Counted from the stretch's first letter, positions 10,931-23,379 are shown. The stretch is DNA of 64,000 nucleotides from Maniola hyperantus (GCF_902806685.2 NC_048556.1:9324734-9388733); one strand, 5' to 3'. The notes: generated by a model not told the origin, from the sequence alone. A program made the numbers and translations.

Positions 10931-11128
10931 GATGTCTTACGATGCCGTCTTGGTTTGGATAATTCTACCACTGGATTCCACATACTTGCTAGTTTAAAAC
11001 CATCCTCGTGATTGAAATTCTGGTATTTGCGAATTTCAATCGTGAGGATGGTTTTAAACTAGTAAGTAACTATGTGGAATCCAGTGGTAGAATCTTGCAA
11101 ACCAAGACAGCATCGTTAACCAGCATAG
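10931..11128. repeat. Long inverted repeat (hairpin), left flank of the LTR-like insertion
   Basis: Two arms of about 85 bp (from about 10,945 and from about 11,034) are inverted copies, sharing TCTACCACTGGATTCCACAT and GTTTAAAACCATCCTC, with a loop of about 15 bp. It is a snap-back, MITE-like structure. Confidence 0.7.
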
Positions 11129-11402
11129 TATAAACAACTTAACCTCCAATCCGGGTTTATTAGTCTTGGGATGACCCTAATATGAATCAAACGCAGTTCC
11201 GATGTCCACAGTCTTATATTCAGGTACACTTGTAACATCCACTTAGTTTATATCTAGCTTAATTAATCACCTAGTACTTATATCTCGCTTAATTACTTTT
11301 ATCTCGTCCATCTTTTTCTCTCACTGCGTCCGTCCGACGCCGCTACCACTGTCACACCTCCACTCACGGGTGACAGATGGCAGGTTTTCTGTGTTGCCTA
11401 CA
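11129..11402 (-). repeat. Terminal repeat (left copy) of the LTR-like element
   Basis: 274-bp direct repeat matching 19,892-20,165 base for base by eye. In minus orientation it starts with TG, has TATA-like stretches and an AATAAA about 35 nt from its end, as LTRs do. It ends in TA rather than the usual CA. Confidence 0.75.
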
Positions 11403-14400
11403 GTCGTCCATCCTGCTCCAGATATGTCCTCATATCTGACCACTCGGCCTTCCAACCGAGGGTAATGCCCTCATACCCATAACTCAATAGGAGCAACATA
11501 GAATACCTTAACAGTCCTATATTATAATTAATATGATTAGTATAATAATTCCTCTAACAGATCAAAGCTAACATTGTTAGATTTAACAAGTGCACAAAAC
11601 AAGTGCCAATGAGACCTACAAAATACTGGTATCAATAATCATTATGTACATTGCAATCAACATCTTTAAGTCTAATTCTTATAAATACACAACAAATCAC
11701 ACTGAGATAAGTAAATAGTAAATACTATAAGTCATTCTGATTTAAGCTTGATATTAAGAAAATTGTATGATCTAGTTATTGTTAGTGATATACGTATACA
11801 ACCCATTCACAATAGTATAATCAAATATTGAAATCAACACAATTTATGTTAATACTTAATACAAGGAAATTATAGTGAAATCAATAATTTTATTTTTAAA
11901 TATTATTATGAACTACATATTCTTCAAGTTTGTATTTGTATTTAGTAATACGTGAATAAATATTTGCATGGCAAATGTGGCAATACTAATTATGAGAATT
12001 ATAAAACATCTTTGGTAATTTGCATTTAAAGCGAATAAAATATAATCAACCTTAAACAAAACAACAACGAGGAAAGAAAAGAAGGATAGTGAATTATCAC
12101 CAACTTGAATTCTGAGTGCTAAGTACTCTATGATTTTAAACAATGTCACTATCAGTTTTCAATTAAAGTAAGTTTGTTTGCCCTTTCCTTCTTACCACTG
12201 TAATGACATGAATTCTAATCCTACATAATGCTCTAATGCAACACAAATTACAATATTTTCACTAGTATATACATTTTAAGAGATATGGTAAGAGTTGTTG
12301 GATCCCATTGACCATTACTAACACTTTATACAAAATTAATCACAAAGTTTTACAATATACTAATGAACCTAACTACTTCTGTAGACTTCATAATTTCTTT
12401 AAACTTAAAAATAAATTAAAAGAATATCTTATAATCCAATGTTCTCATACAATTGATGAATATTTGATATGAGTTGACCTTGATTATAATGTCTTTGTAG
12501 TGTTTCATGCATTACCAATTTGACTATCGTGAATTGACATTTAATTATTCTCAAGTGGTACCTACTGATTGACACCGTTGAAAAAAAAAATAAAAAATAT
12601 ATATATATATATATATTACAATATAAGTATGTAACGTAAAACAAATAATAAGAAAACAATATGCCAATCTTTAATTGCATATATGTAGTATTATACTAAG
12701 CAATATCGGTAAGTATATGAATAATGATTGTAAAATAATTTTGCAGACCAGAAAGGCAGAGATGTCGGCACAGATATTATGTGACCATATTTTGTACTCT
12801 ACTTGAATAACAATAAAAGATAATTACCTATCAAATTGAGTTATTGAATATTGAACCTATGTCTACGAAGTCAAGATAAATAATATGGTTAAATGTAGTT
12901 GTTATTATTAATAAGTACTAAGATCGAAACAAACCACAATGTATTCTAAGGAGACCCCAATAATCATATTATTCCAGAAATTTAAAGAAACATGAATCCA
13001 CTAATTGATAATGATACACACAGTACAGATCACTATGAGATCTACAATGTGTAAAATGTAATCCTATATTTTCAAATAACTGAGACGACTGCCTCTGACT
13101 GTATCTCGATTGTAGCACAACAAATACTATTATTAATATAACAAAATAAGTCACAATGATGTTAGCCAAGGTATTATTGTATTATTATAAACTCGTTACC
13201 TGTGATGCCCCATATCATCCTTGCACTAGGGGCAGATGCATGCATAACTGTGTCTACCATAAGCCCCGTAAGTGCGATAGAGAGCGCAACAGACGGCGTT
13301 TTGTTGCCCCATTTTATTGTCTCGCAAGCAACGAGTCCTTCATGGCACTATAGACTTAATTGATGTAACATACAATAAAATCTGATTTCTGGAAACTTCC
13401 ATTCTTGTACATTCTTGAGCGCGTAAGGACGAACGATGCCAGAGACCCTCGTCCTCTTATGATAATATGGTTAACTTGAACACGGTGATTGAGGACAAAC
13501 AGCACCAAACGCTGCACCAACCCAGCGTCATGCTGAGCCGTGAATTGCCGCATCGGTCACCGTTGCTTGTCTCGTGTCAGTGTGTAACAAATGAATGACA
13601 AAGATGTAGGAAATTATTTCGTGATACATTGGTGTACTTATACGCTTTAATAACATATCAGCGATCCATACATTAATACCTAGCGAGTGAAGTAAGCAAG
13701 CCTTCGTGCGCGAACTGCTTATATAGTCTATTGGAATAGATGTTACTTGAAATAGTATTTAAGAATTTGCTCTTTACTGTGCTGTTTCCACCAAACATCA
13801 ACGTAATACAATGAGTGACTGCGAAGATGTACATTAACATGAACCGATATTTAGCATTTACAATCAGCATGTCATTTTAGATCTACTTTAAAGGGTCTAT
13901 ACAACTTCTAGCTACTACGTACCGAATTCAGCAAGACATAATTAATATATCATAACGGAATACGTCAATTATAAGAACTTTAATTTGAATTTAAGTAACC
14001 CTTGAACATTAGTGAGTATCTGCTAGAACAGGTAAAGTGATTTCCAACCATGATATCTACTTCTGTACCTCTATTCTGTAGATAAATCTATTATTATTAA
14101 TAAAAAGGATACACCCTTTCCACTTGCCGACCCCGAATTAGTCTGCTTGTTTTCCATCAAATTAACTAGACTCGCTCTTGTCACCATCGCGACCCGATCA
14201 GTTGCTGAAGTTCATACTGAAGATCACCGTCCACTCGCATCGGGATTATCGAATCAGGTTTTACCAGACTATTATTGTTCGTCATTTTTCAGACGCTTCG
14301 TCAGCCGTTTTCCAATTCGTTTGTTGGTTCTTACTAGGACCAGCTTTTGTCACCGGAATACGATCCATTGTTTACGTCAGTATTGCCACCTTCCATTTGT

Positions 14401-14593
14401 CATTCTTGATTCCTTATTCTTAGGTCTATATTATAGTCAATGCTGCCCTCCTTTGGCACGATTGCTACAAAATCAAAAATTTCCACTTGCTGTATGTCAC
14501 AATTGGGACATGAATTAAATTTTCCAATAACAATATGTCTCATTTGGAACATATAAAATAGACAACCTTTGACACAATTGGGACAAGTTATAT
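11403..14593. other. Left interior of the LTR-like element, no gene seen
   Basis: AT-rich sequence with many short frames only. A purine-rich patch lies beside the left repeat on the minus strand (GGAGCAGGATGGACGAC) and might act as a polypurine tract. A dinucleotide TA run lies at about 12,597-12,616. A GC-richer patch at about 13,200-13,600 gives no recognisable protein. On the minus strand 14,400-14,621 is an open frame of 73 codons without an ATG near its start, with two CPNC motifs; function unknown. Confidence 0.5.
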
Positions 14594-15602
14594 TACATAA
14601 ACTATTCTCAGTAATTACCGCTTATCACACCAGGAATAAGTCCATACATAAGTCGGTATTCTTTTCTCCCATTTGCCACTTGGTTCATCATAAAATATTC
14701 TCAGGAATCACCGCTTATCACACGAGGAATAAGTCCATACATAAGTCGGTATTCGTTTTTCCTATTTGCTTGTTGGCTTATCATAAACTATTCTCAAGAA
14801 TCACCGCTTATCTCACCAGGAATAAGTCCATACATAAGTCGGTATTCTTTTCTCTCATTTGCCGGTTGGTTCATCATAAAATATTCTCAGGAATCACCGC
14901 TTATCACACCAGGAATAAATCCATACATAAGTCGGTATTCTTTTCAACTATTCTCAGGAATCACCGCTTATCGCACCAGGAATAAGTCCATACATAAGTC
15001 GGTATTCGTTTCCCTTATTTGCTTGTTAGGTTACCATAAAATACTCTCAAGAATCGCCGCTTATCACACCAGGAATAAGTCCATACATAAGTCGGTATTC
15101 TTCTCTCTTATTTGCTCGTTAGGTTATCATAAAATACTCTCAAGAATCACCGCTTATCACACCAGGAATAAATCCATACATAAGTCGGTATTCTTTTCAA
15201 CTATTCTCAGGAATCACCGCTTATCGCACCAGGAATAAGTCCATACATAAGTCGGTATTCGTTTCCCTTATTTGCTTGTTAGGTTATCATAAAATACTCT
15301 CAAGAATCACCGCTTATCACACCAGGAATAAGTCCATACATAAGTCGGTATTCTTCTCTCTTATTTGCTCGTTAGGTTATCATAAAATACTCTCAAGAAT
15401 CACCGCTTATCACACTAGGAATAAGTCCATACATAAGTCGGTATTCTTTTCAGATATTCTCAGGAATCACCGCTTATCGCACCAGGAGTAAGTCCATACA
15501 TAAGTCGGTATTCGTTTCTAATATTCTCAGGGATCACCGCTTATCGCACCAGGACTAAGTCCATACATAAGTCGGTATCCTTTTCTCTTATTCACTGGTT
15601 GT
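14594..15602 (+). repeat. Higher-order tandem repeat array, 12 units of 67 or 93 bp
   Basis: Twelve copies of a core containing CCATACATAAGTCGGTAT; counting from the C of CATAC they begin at 14643, 14736, 14829, 14922, 14989, 15082, 15175, 15242, 15335, 15428, 15495 and 15562. Spacings are 93, 93, 93, 67, 93, 93, 67, 93, 93, 67 and 67, so two unit types alternate with a 253-bp higher-order period. The 93-bp unit is the 67-bp core plus a 26-bp spacer. Each core can pair ACCGCTTAT with ATAAGTCGGT as a short hairpin. Open frames through the array result from the lack of stops in the unit and are not supported as genes. Confidence 0.9.
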
Positions 15603-18600
15603 CAGTTCGTTTAGAGTCTAAAAATAATAATCACATTCATAACAATGACACGTTATATCATAACAATATTAAACACCATTTTTTTTTTTTATTAGCTTCC
15701 CCAAGACAGCCACCAGAAGCGATTATTTGTGTACAGTCAATAGAATGAATATTATAGTGTCAACGTTTATGGCAAACCCGCTAAGTGTTTGCTCCCTTAA
15801 TATCTCATTTGATTAATCTTCTTCTTAATTTGCTTTATGGCTTTCAGTAATTTGATTAATGATTTGAAAGACTAGTTATCGAGACTATTGAACTCAACAC
15901 TCAAATCGATATTCTCAACTATTTGTGGAGTATCTACAGTAGTAAACATCTTTAGTTCACCGTGGGCTCTACCGCGGTTGTTTGACAGCTACAATGTCAC
16001 GATCGCAATCATCTCTGATTGGTTAATGCCCGCCCACTACTGGCCACAATGCATTGCTGCAACAAGAATCGCACAAATTCAGCCAATCAGAACAATAATG
16101 ATTGATGCAGGTTTTAGACAATCGCCCTACGTGTAATGTCTGCAGGTGATAATAATTGTGCAACTCGTTTGAAATTTTAATATAATTTAAGGGCACACAC
16201 ACAAGAGACAAATCCGTCTTTTGTTTATAATAATTATATTAATAATTTATTTATTTAGTAAAAATATGCATCTCATAAGCTCCTTTTTCCAAAGTCAAAT
16301 GGCTAGTCAAAATTTGGGCAGTAAAGGTAGGGAATCCGTTTCTCCACTATTTATCCGATGGGGCTTGCAAGGTTAAGATTTACACTTCTCTGTATACTGA
16401 CAATTTCATTTCTTATTTCAGATCTAAACCTAAGTCAGAGATCGAATTATTCGTGCATTATTTATACCCGAGAAACAACGATATGATAAAATTATGTGTT
16501 AGTAGGCTATATAAAGAAATACAACAATCCAGACCCTGTTATACATAACATTGCCACAGTCATTGCCGCTTCATTTAATAACACCTTCGTAACTCTCTTT
16601 TGTTATTAGAGACACATGTTTTAAAGTTTCCTTTACTCGTACATAAAAATTGAACTTCGTAACTTAGTATTTCTTTCTAATTTCTATTATTACAGCAGAT
16701 AGTATCATCTATTAAGTTGGTAAGCCAATCCAATAATAACAACAGTAAATATGATGTACTTGGTAGTTAACCTGTTGTTCAGTGTGTGTTTTTCCGAGGT
16801 AGTAAGTACCTAAAGGCTTTGATTTATGAAAGCAGATTGTACAACAAGGGCACCAAACAAGCCACTTGAGCCGAGTTATAAACACTGATTTTCACTTCGA
16901 TTGCGAGGAAATGTAACAATATAATATTACTATAAGTACATATCTATAGATTGACCGAAAAGAGTAGGGATTAAATGAGGGTGCTGTAATGAGTTTGTAG
17001 GTAGGTATAGGTCGCAACCTCAATACAAGTGCAAAAGTTCACTGGCACCATAGAAATTACATAAATTCTTTCTCATCCATATGTCATTCAGAGAGACTGT
17101 TGTTTACCTCTAAATACCTTGTGTATAACAGCATGAAACGCACTTTAGTCCTCTTATAGCCTGCGTAAAATAGAACCTTACGAGCATGAGAAGTGGAAAC
17201 GTGTTTTTATTTTATTATTATTTTTATTTTCCAAATTCTAAAAATCACGAATGCATGTCATCTATTAGTATAAGAGGATGTCAGCTACTAGTGACTTTAT
17301 ATGAATGTGATAGCTCACATAATTTTACCTTTTTTAATTATAAAACTCTAAGAACATTTGAAAGAACCACTGTTATGCTGATAAATAAATATTTTAATTC
17401 AAGTCCATTTATTTATTTTCATCTGATCTGATCAGTTAAATTCACTTTAGGTTAATATAATAATGATTCAATTCATTTTCCTTTCATAACCTCACCTCTC
17501 CTTAAATGGTGGTTGCAGCAAATGTAATTTATAATTTCCACAAGGGTGAGCAAACGGAACAAAAGTACATACTAGCACTTAATATAAATTTTATTGGTAT
17601 AAGAATCAAATAAAATTCCAACATCCACATGGCTACTTTCGTGAGCATGAGTGTTGTATGTCTTTCTGTTTCTGGTATGTACATAGTTAGATTAATTCAA
17701 ACCTGATATTTCATACCCTATACTTACTAGGTATTCAAAGTAATCTAATAACTCTAATTTGGTCGAATAAGTAAACCTACAGATTCAAAATAGGTTCAAT
17801 GTTACCTACTTTATCTAGTGGACCAATTAATTATTTATTAGCTGATCCACCCCAGGTCTAATTTTCCAAAATCTTTTCTTTATGTCCAGTAGTAGCTTAG
17901 TAGAGAACTCAAATCATATTTGATTATGCAGGGCCTGCGGGTTGATCTATGTCTGTCAGTACATAATACAGACTATTCAGTCGGTAGATAGGTATTCAAT
18001 GGGTGCATCTGGCAATCGACTCTATTAGTCTCCCTATCACTGTCTATCATTCTCACAACCATACCATGCCTACCATAGACCCAAATCCAAAAATCTTACA
18101 TTAAATGGTAGGTAATGAAAACACATGCACCTGACACATATTTCAGGCATTCTATCCTTAAATTGTACTAAAATATTACTATGTGTATAGTTAAGTATGT
18201 AATTATTTAATTAAAGAAGAATAACTACTCATATTGAGACTATTCAATTCAAAGTTTTAAGACTTTATTTTAGTTACTAGGTAAACTAGATTTGCCTCAA
18301 TTAACCATAGTAGTATTCAGATGTTTCTTACCTTCTTATTACTGTATTACATAACAATACCTTGAGGTTACAGCCTCCATCATAATGAGGCAGGCCGGGA
18401 TGGCTTTTTTTTCTTTTGTATCATTACAACAGGCCTCACACCAAGAGTTACTGTGTTCTTATCCGATCCATGCAGGTACATGACTGCTTCCAATCACAAC
18501 TTGAAGGTTATGTGCACTTCTCCACCACAGATGCAGGCCAAAACCACTTGTTCATCTCACATTCGTCGACCTCATCGTCAAGTCGGGGTCACAGGGTCGT

Positions 18601-19891
18601 GGACATCATCAGAAAAGTTGTCAAAACATGAAAAAAATGGTAACAGTTGAATAATCTCGGAAATATTTCATTTAAGTGACACCAGTATCAAGTACATACC
18701 TACTTGATTATATCAGACCCCTGTATATAACCCAAATTTTGCACTAAAACCATTGATTGACCCATTGATGTAGATATGACCGTTGTTATTGTAAGATTAT
18801 TATTTCTATTTTTAACTAAAGCACATGTACATATTTCTTTTTTTAAAATGATTGTTGAATGATTTAAATTAAGACTTGAATAAAATTATATTGTTAACAT
18901 TACTTCCTAGATAGATAAAGTTAAGTAGATATTCATTCTAAATTTTCACATTTTATTATGCTATGATAATGTACTATAGGTAATAATTTACACACTCAGT
19001 TATTGGTTGAATGTGTTAGATCAAAACAGATTTAAGACCAAATTGTACCACATTCTAGCAAATAAACTCTATTTTTTATATTTCTACACTAGCTCATGTA
19101 TCAAGTACTTACCTACATAATAATCTAATTGTTTTCTTGATTCTACTTTAATATAGGTAGGTGCCTATTTGGTTTAAAGTATTTCATATCACTTATTACC
19201 TTATTTCGATTTTAAAATACAAGGTGTTAGTACTACTCTACTATAACTTCATAGATCAAATCTTGGGCTAGGTATGTCCCTACATAATAATCCATTAAAG
19301 CAGTCAGAACAAAACTATAATCCCTTACTTTGAACTCTCAAATAAGTCATAATGCTGATATCTACTTACTATTAATAATTATAGCCTTCACTTACTCTGT
19401 TCTAAAAGTATCAATTGGTAATATTGTAACTTATCAAATACCTACTTAGGTATTTTGATGCAGTAATCTAACATTAGGCACTCTTAATATTCACCCATGC
19501 TTTAATGAACATCCACTGTAAGAAGGTAAGTACACAGATTCACCGTTTCAATACAACCTATAGATGCATTGGACCCATCGACCTACGTACTTCTGCTTGT
19601 TCCAGACAGTGCAAGGTGCTTTCCTCAAACCAATCTCTTGAGTAGTTGCGTTGGAGACAAGCCCTCCAACTCGATACAGGTCTACTCAAGTACTCCCAAA
19701 GTAATAGTGTAGCACCATTGCAGTTTGTATATATTTCATTTTCACTTTGTTATTCGTTCAGGTAGGTTTCTTCATATAATTTCCGATATAAGTACCTAAT
19801 AAATATGTTGCTATGCGTCTTGTACAGGCACTTTTAACATCTTCCAGGATAGACCCGCATTTTTGGGCATGAATCACATCCAATCTTCTGA
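15603..19891. other. Right interior of the LTR-like element, no gene seen
   Basis: AT-rich, no long open frame. It holds one short dispersed repeat (about 15,950-16,133, also found inverted at 26,428-26,612). A GC-richer patch at about 18,420-18,640 yields short frames only. Nothing else is recognised. Confidence 0.5.
15950..16133 (+). repeat. Short dispersed repeat inside the LTR-like element
   Basis: CAACAAGAATCGCACAAATT and ACAATGTCACGATCGCAATC also occur inverted at 26,428-26,612. Probably a MITE nested in, or shared with, the large element. Confidence 0.55.
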
Positions 19892-20165
19892 TATAAACAA
19901 CTTAACCTCCAATCCGGGTTTATTAGTCTTGGGATGACCCTAATATGAATCAAACGCAGTTCCGATGTCCACAGTCTTATATTCAGGTACACTTGTAACA
20001 TCCACTTAGTTTATATCTAGCTTAATTAATCACCTAGTACTTATATCTCGCTTAATTACTTTTATCTCGTCCATCTTTTTCTCTCACTGCGTCCGTCCGA
20101 CGCCGCTACCACTGTCACACCTCCACTCACGGGTGACAGATGGCAGGTTTTCTGTGTTGCCTACA
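19892..20165 (-). repeat. Terminal repeat (right copy) of the LTR-like element
   Basis: Second copy of the 274-bp direct repeat. Followed by ATAG, which matches the four bases before the left copy. Confidence 0.75.
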
Positions 20166-20340
20166 ATAGTTAACAGTGACGTTGTGACTTGTGAGTGTAT
20201 TTTGCTGGACAGCTCGTGAAGTTCCAGCGAAAAGAACAAGAAAGAGAGTAGATCGCTACTGCCCATGATAGCTCGAACTTTATCTCTCGCAGCACCGCTG
20301 TCCCGTCGTGACCACGACCCGTGCAATTGGGTTGAAATAT
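20166..20340 (-). repeat. Dispersed repeat split by the LTR-like insertion (right part)
   Basis: Matches, in reverse orientation, the sequence at about 55,255-55,395 (shared AGTTCCAGCGAAAAGAACAA). The left part of the same host repeat lies just left of 11,129. The 55-kb copy runs on across the point where the 9-kb element sits here. Confidence 0.6.
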
Positions 20341-20609
20341 CGACAAATAAAAACTTCTAAACTTTAGACCGTTGGCAATGGGTTAGAAGATCTAGTTATC
20401 ACGCAAAAAGGATCATAGAAGATTATTGGGTAAGAGATTATAAGGCGGCCGAAGGTCTTACCCTTCTTACTTAGTATGTAAATAATAGACCCTAAACTTG
20501 AAAAGGGGTCTTCAATGTACTTGTACACGCTTTAAGGGTTAGACAAATAACCCGCGACGAAGCACATAAGGTAGGAAATATTATGACTCGAAAATTTCCA
20601 TCAACGTCA

Positions 20610-20926
20610 TAATCATCATCAACCCATCGCTGCTACCTCACTACTGAGCACGGGTTTCCTCTTAGAATGAGAATGGTTTGACCATAGTCCACCACGCTGG
20701 CCAAGTGCGGTTTGTAAGACTTCTGACACAGCTTTGAAAACATTATGGAGAGCTCTCAGCCATGTAGGTTTCCTCACGATGTTTTTTATCATCGTTAAAG
20801 CAAGTGATATATAATTGCTTAAAATGCACATTTAACTCCAAAAAGTTAGATGTGCGTGCCCGGAATCGAACGGCACACCGCCCCTGAACAGGAGGCGGAT
20901 GTCTTAACCACTAGGCTATCACCGCC
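20610..20926 (-). mobile_element. SINE-1 copy, full length, minus
   Basis: From AATCATCATCAACCCATCGC to AACCACTAGGCTATCACCGC. Confidence 0.75.
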
Positions 20927-21153
20927 TTTTTGCTGCTTGCCGGACTACTACCGGTTATTTCAAAAACTTTCACATCAATAATCTGCACATTGATGCTTTG
21001 GCTTGCCCAATCTAGTACTTAGCGGCGTCCGCGGAAGCAATTCGCAGCATGCGTATATTTGCTTCGAGTTATTCACTCGTTGACGTTATGGCAGCAGCGT
21101 ATGACGCCAAAGCGTCTAAAGTGGCTTCTAGTGATTTAAATTAATATTAAAAA

Positions 21154-21369
21154 TCTAAATATATAAAAGGAAAAGGTTACTGACTGACTGACTGACTAAC
21201 TGATCTACCAACGCACAGCTCAAACTACTGGAAATTTGGCATGCAGATAGCTATTATGACGTGCGCATCCGCTAAGAAAGGATTTTTGAAAATTCAACCC
21301 CTAAGGGGGTGAAATAGGGGTTTGAAATTTGTGTAGGCCACGCGGATGAAGTCACGAGTATAAGCAAGT
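21154..21369 (+). mobile_element. Hel-1 copy
   Basis: TCTAAATATATAAAAGG start, (TGAC)n run at 21,179-21,197, end GAGTATAAGCAAG (mutated CTAG). Confidence 0.6.
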
Positions 21370-21945
21370 ATTATATGTATAATCCGCCTGCTTCTATACA
21401 AAAATATTATAATTATATTGAGTAGGCACAAACACCAAAATGTATATTGCAAAGTGGGCTCCCGCGTTCAGCGATATTACACGTTATATACAATTCCTTG
21501 AACTACAATGTACACGTATTCTGTGTTATTCTGCCATACTTTGCCGTCGCGCTTTGTATTCGACCAAGGCTTTAATGTTCTCGCAGACGGGTTTTATCGA
21601 AGGGTCGCTTCGAAAGGTCAAATTGGCTGAAAAATTACAATGGGCTTTACCCTTTAATATGTGGCAAGTAAATTTAAGTAATATCTTGCTGAACACATTT
21701 AAAAGACTTCACAACTTCTTTAATCTTCATAATACATAGAACTTTTTGTTTTTCACGTTGTAACTTAGAGAAACTTGTTAGGTACCTACCAGACTAGTCA
21801 ATTTTAATAATATTTGGTAAAGAGATAGCATGTACTACCCTTTATTGTAGGTATATGGATTTTCCCTTGGGTTTTTAAAAAACCTAAATCCATGTAGATG
21901 AAGTCGCTAGCATCGTTTAATCAGTATCTCAGGCCTCAGTACCCA
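21370..21945. other. Unassigned spacer
   Basis: Contains a 99-codon plus-strand frame (21,440-21,739) with no recognised motif, no splice context and no paralogue in the window; not called as a gene. Confidence 0.4.
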
Positions 21946-22370
21946 TATTATAAATGTGAATGTGTATTTGTTTGTTGATTTGTTGGTTCATTGGTTTGTT
22001 GGTTTATTGATTTGTTGGTTTGTTGCTTTGTCTTTCAATCACGTCGCAACGGAGTAACGGATTGACGTGATTTTTTGCATGGATATAGGTTTTTTTTAAA
22101 GAATATTAGCCATGTTAAATGACTAATATTCCCTTTACCTCTCCAACTAAGCGTCAAGCTTGTGCTAGGTGTAGGTTCGACAATAGTGCAACGGGCGGGG
22201 TTTGAACCGTCGACCTTTCTGTTTTCAGTCCACTCTTTTACCGGTTGAGCTATTGAGGCTCTAGTTAAAGACCTGGAGTGTGACATAGGCTACTTTTTGT
22301 CCCAGACAATCAAAGAGTTCCCACAGGTTTTTTAAACATAATTCCACGCAGAAGAAGTCGCGGTAGTATT
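21946..22370 (+). mobile_element. Hel-2 copy interrupted by a SINE-3
   Basis: Hel-2 left part 21,946-22,082 (CAATCACGTCGCAACGGAGT), then SINE-3 in minus orientation to about 22,268, then the Hel-2 remainder (AAAGACCTGGAGTGTGACAT). Confidence 0.6.
22083..22268 (-). mobile_element. SINE-3 copy nested in Hel-2
   Basis: T run, ATATTCCCTTTACCTCTCC, GGGGTTTGAACCGTCGACC (B box), end GAGCTATTGAGGCTC. Confidence 0.7.
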
Positions 22371-22710
22371 AATATAAAGTAAAGGTATGCAAATTTTAAT
22401 TTTCCTCTAAATGCAAAATGTCTGCGCCAGGCGAGCTAAATGAAAAAAGAAAACAGAGCACAAATGAAAAATAATGGTTCCTGACTGTAAAGCTGGTTGG
22501 TCCCCAGGGGAAACCAGTGGACAAATTCTTTTTTATAAACCAGCTTTTGCCATACGGATTTTACAGAAGCTCCAAACCTTGGCTTTTTAAGGTTTCGTAA
22601 TTTATCAAGACCCCTGTATCACTTGCTCTAAGTGTAACATCAAGTTGTAAGCAAAAACGAGTTGCAACTTGCAACAATGATTCCTCTTGTCTATAGCTCG
22701 GGGCAAGTGC

Positions 22711-22870
22711 CTATAGTCCGCGACAGGTCGAGATGGCAATCGGGCTATGAGTCGGGGGGACGCTCCGCGCACGTCACGCCCGCTGTCTCGCACCGGGCTG
22801 GCGCGGGGGCTTTGCGGATGTGCGGGGTATCCCCGCCCCGATTGCTATCTCGACCTGTCGCGTTCTATAG
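22711..22870. mobile_element. MITE-2, GC-rich full form
   Basis: CTATAGTCCGCGACAGGTCG left end and CGACCTGTCGCGTTCTATAG right end. Confidence 0.7.
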
Positions 22871-23199
22871 ATACATAGACGTTTTACAAGGGTTAAGTAC
22901 CGACAAGTTGTTCAAAGATTAGTTAAAAGCTATTACACAAACTGTATCCAGCTATCTGCTGTTAACAGTCACTAAAGTCGTAGATCGTCCGCGAATAATG
23001 GCGCCAAGCCAGCCGGGAATAGGCAACAGTTCGCACTAATTGCCTATCAGCACTTTCGGCTAAATTGCCGCTATCGCCTACAAGTGCCTACAACTTGCGT
23101 GACTTATAGTTTCTGATTTACAGTTTGACTTTGAGAGGACTTAAAAGTAAAAAGCTTTTAGCGAATGTTGCTTTTATCTCTCCATGCCTCTGATAGTAG

Positions 23200-23379
23200 G
23201 TACAGTACGCGGCAGAAAGTAATGTACATCGACCTTTAGAAAGAGACAGGAGATTTGTAGAGCATTGTGTCTGTCGTTGAGACCGACAAAACGTCACATA
23301 GGAATGAGTGACAGAGAAAACGCTCTACATGAAATGTCATTCTAAAGGCCGATGAAAGTACATTACTTTCTGCCGCGCA
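23200..23379. mobile_element. MITE-1 copy
   Basis: TACAGTACGCGGCAGAAAGT left end and CATTACTTTCTGCCGCGC right end. Confidence 0.7.

Larger units (their letters stand above)
11129..20165 (-). mobile_element. Large LTR retroelement-like insertion with non-coding interior (LARD-like)
   Basis: A 274-bp sequence at 11,129-11,402 recurs without visible change at 19,892-20,165, in direct orientation. The outer flanks share ATAG (before 11,129 and after 20,165), while the inner flanks do not match them, as expected for one LTR element with a 4-bp target duplication rather than two solo LTRs. Read on the minus strand the repeats begin TGTAGGCAAC and contain AATAAA near their 3' end. The 8.49-kb interior has no long open frame on either strand and no gag or pol motif I can recognise. 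It is AT-rich and contains a tandem array and one short repeat shared with 26.4 kb. A primer-binding site is not convincing: TCAGAAG beside the repeat weakly recalls the end of tRNA-Leu. The identity of the terminal repeats implies recent insertion, so the lack of coding sequence is probably original, as in non-autonomous large retrotransposon derivatives. Confidence 0.7.

Noticed and set aside
14147..14518. 123-codon plus-strand frame as a gene
   Set aside because: No recognised motif, overlaps other open frames on both strands, no splice or regulatory context.
14569..15491. Open frames of 138, 71 and 71 codons in the tandem array, as a repeat protein gene
   Set aside because: The frames follow from a stop-poor repeat unit. 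The 67-bp units shift the frame, and each ends at the same place in the repeat.
14594..15602. CRISPR-like array
   Set aside because: The context is animal DNA. Units are 67 and 93 bp with near-identical spacers, so it is a satellite-like tandem array.
11129..20165. Two independent solo LTRs
   Set aside because: Inner flanks do not repeat the outer ATAG, and the host repeat continues from one outer flank to the other.
21440..21739. 99-codon frame as a gene
   Set aside because: No motif and no homologue recognised; composition fits chance in a spacer.
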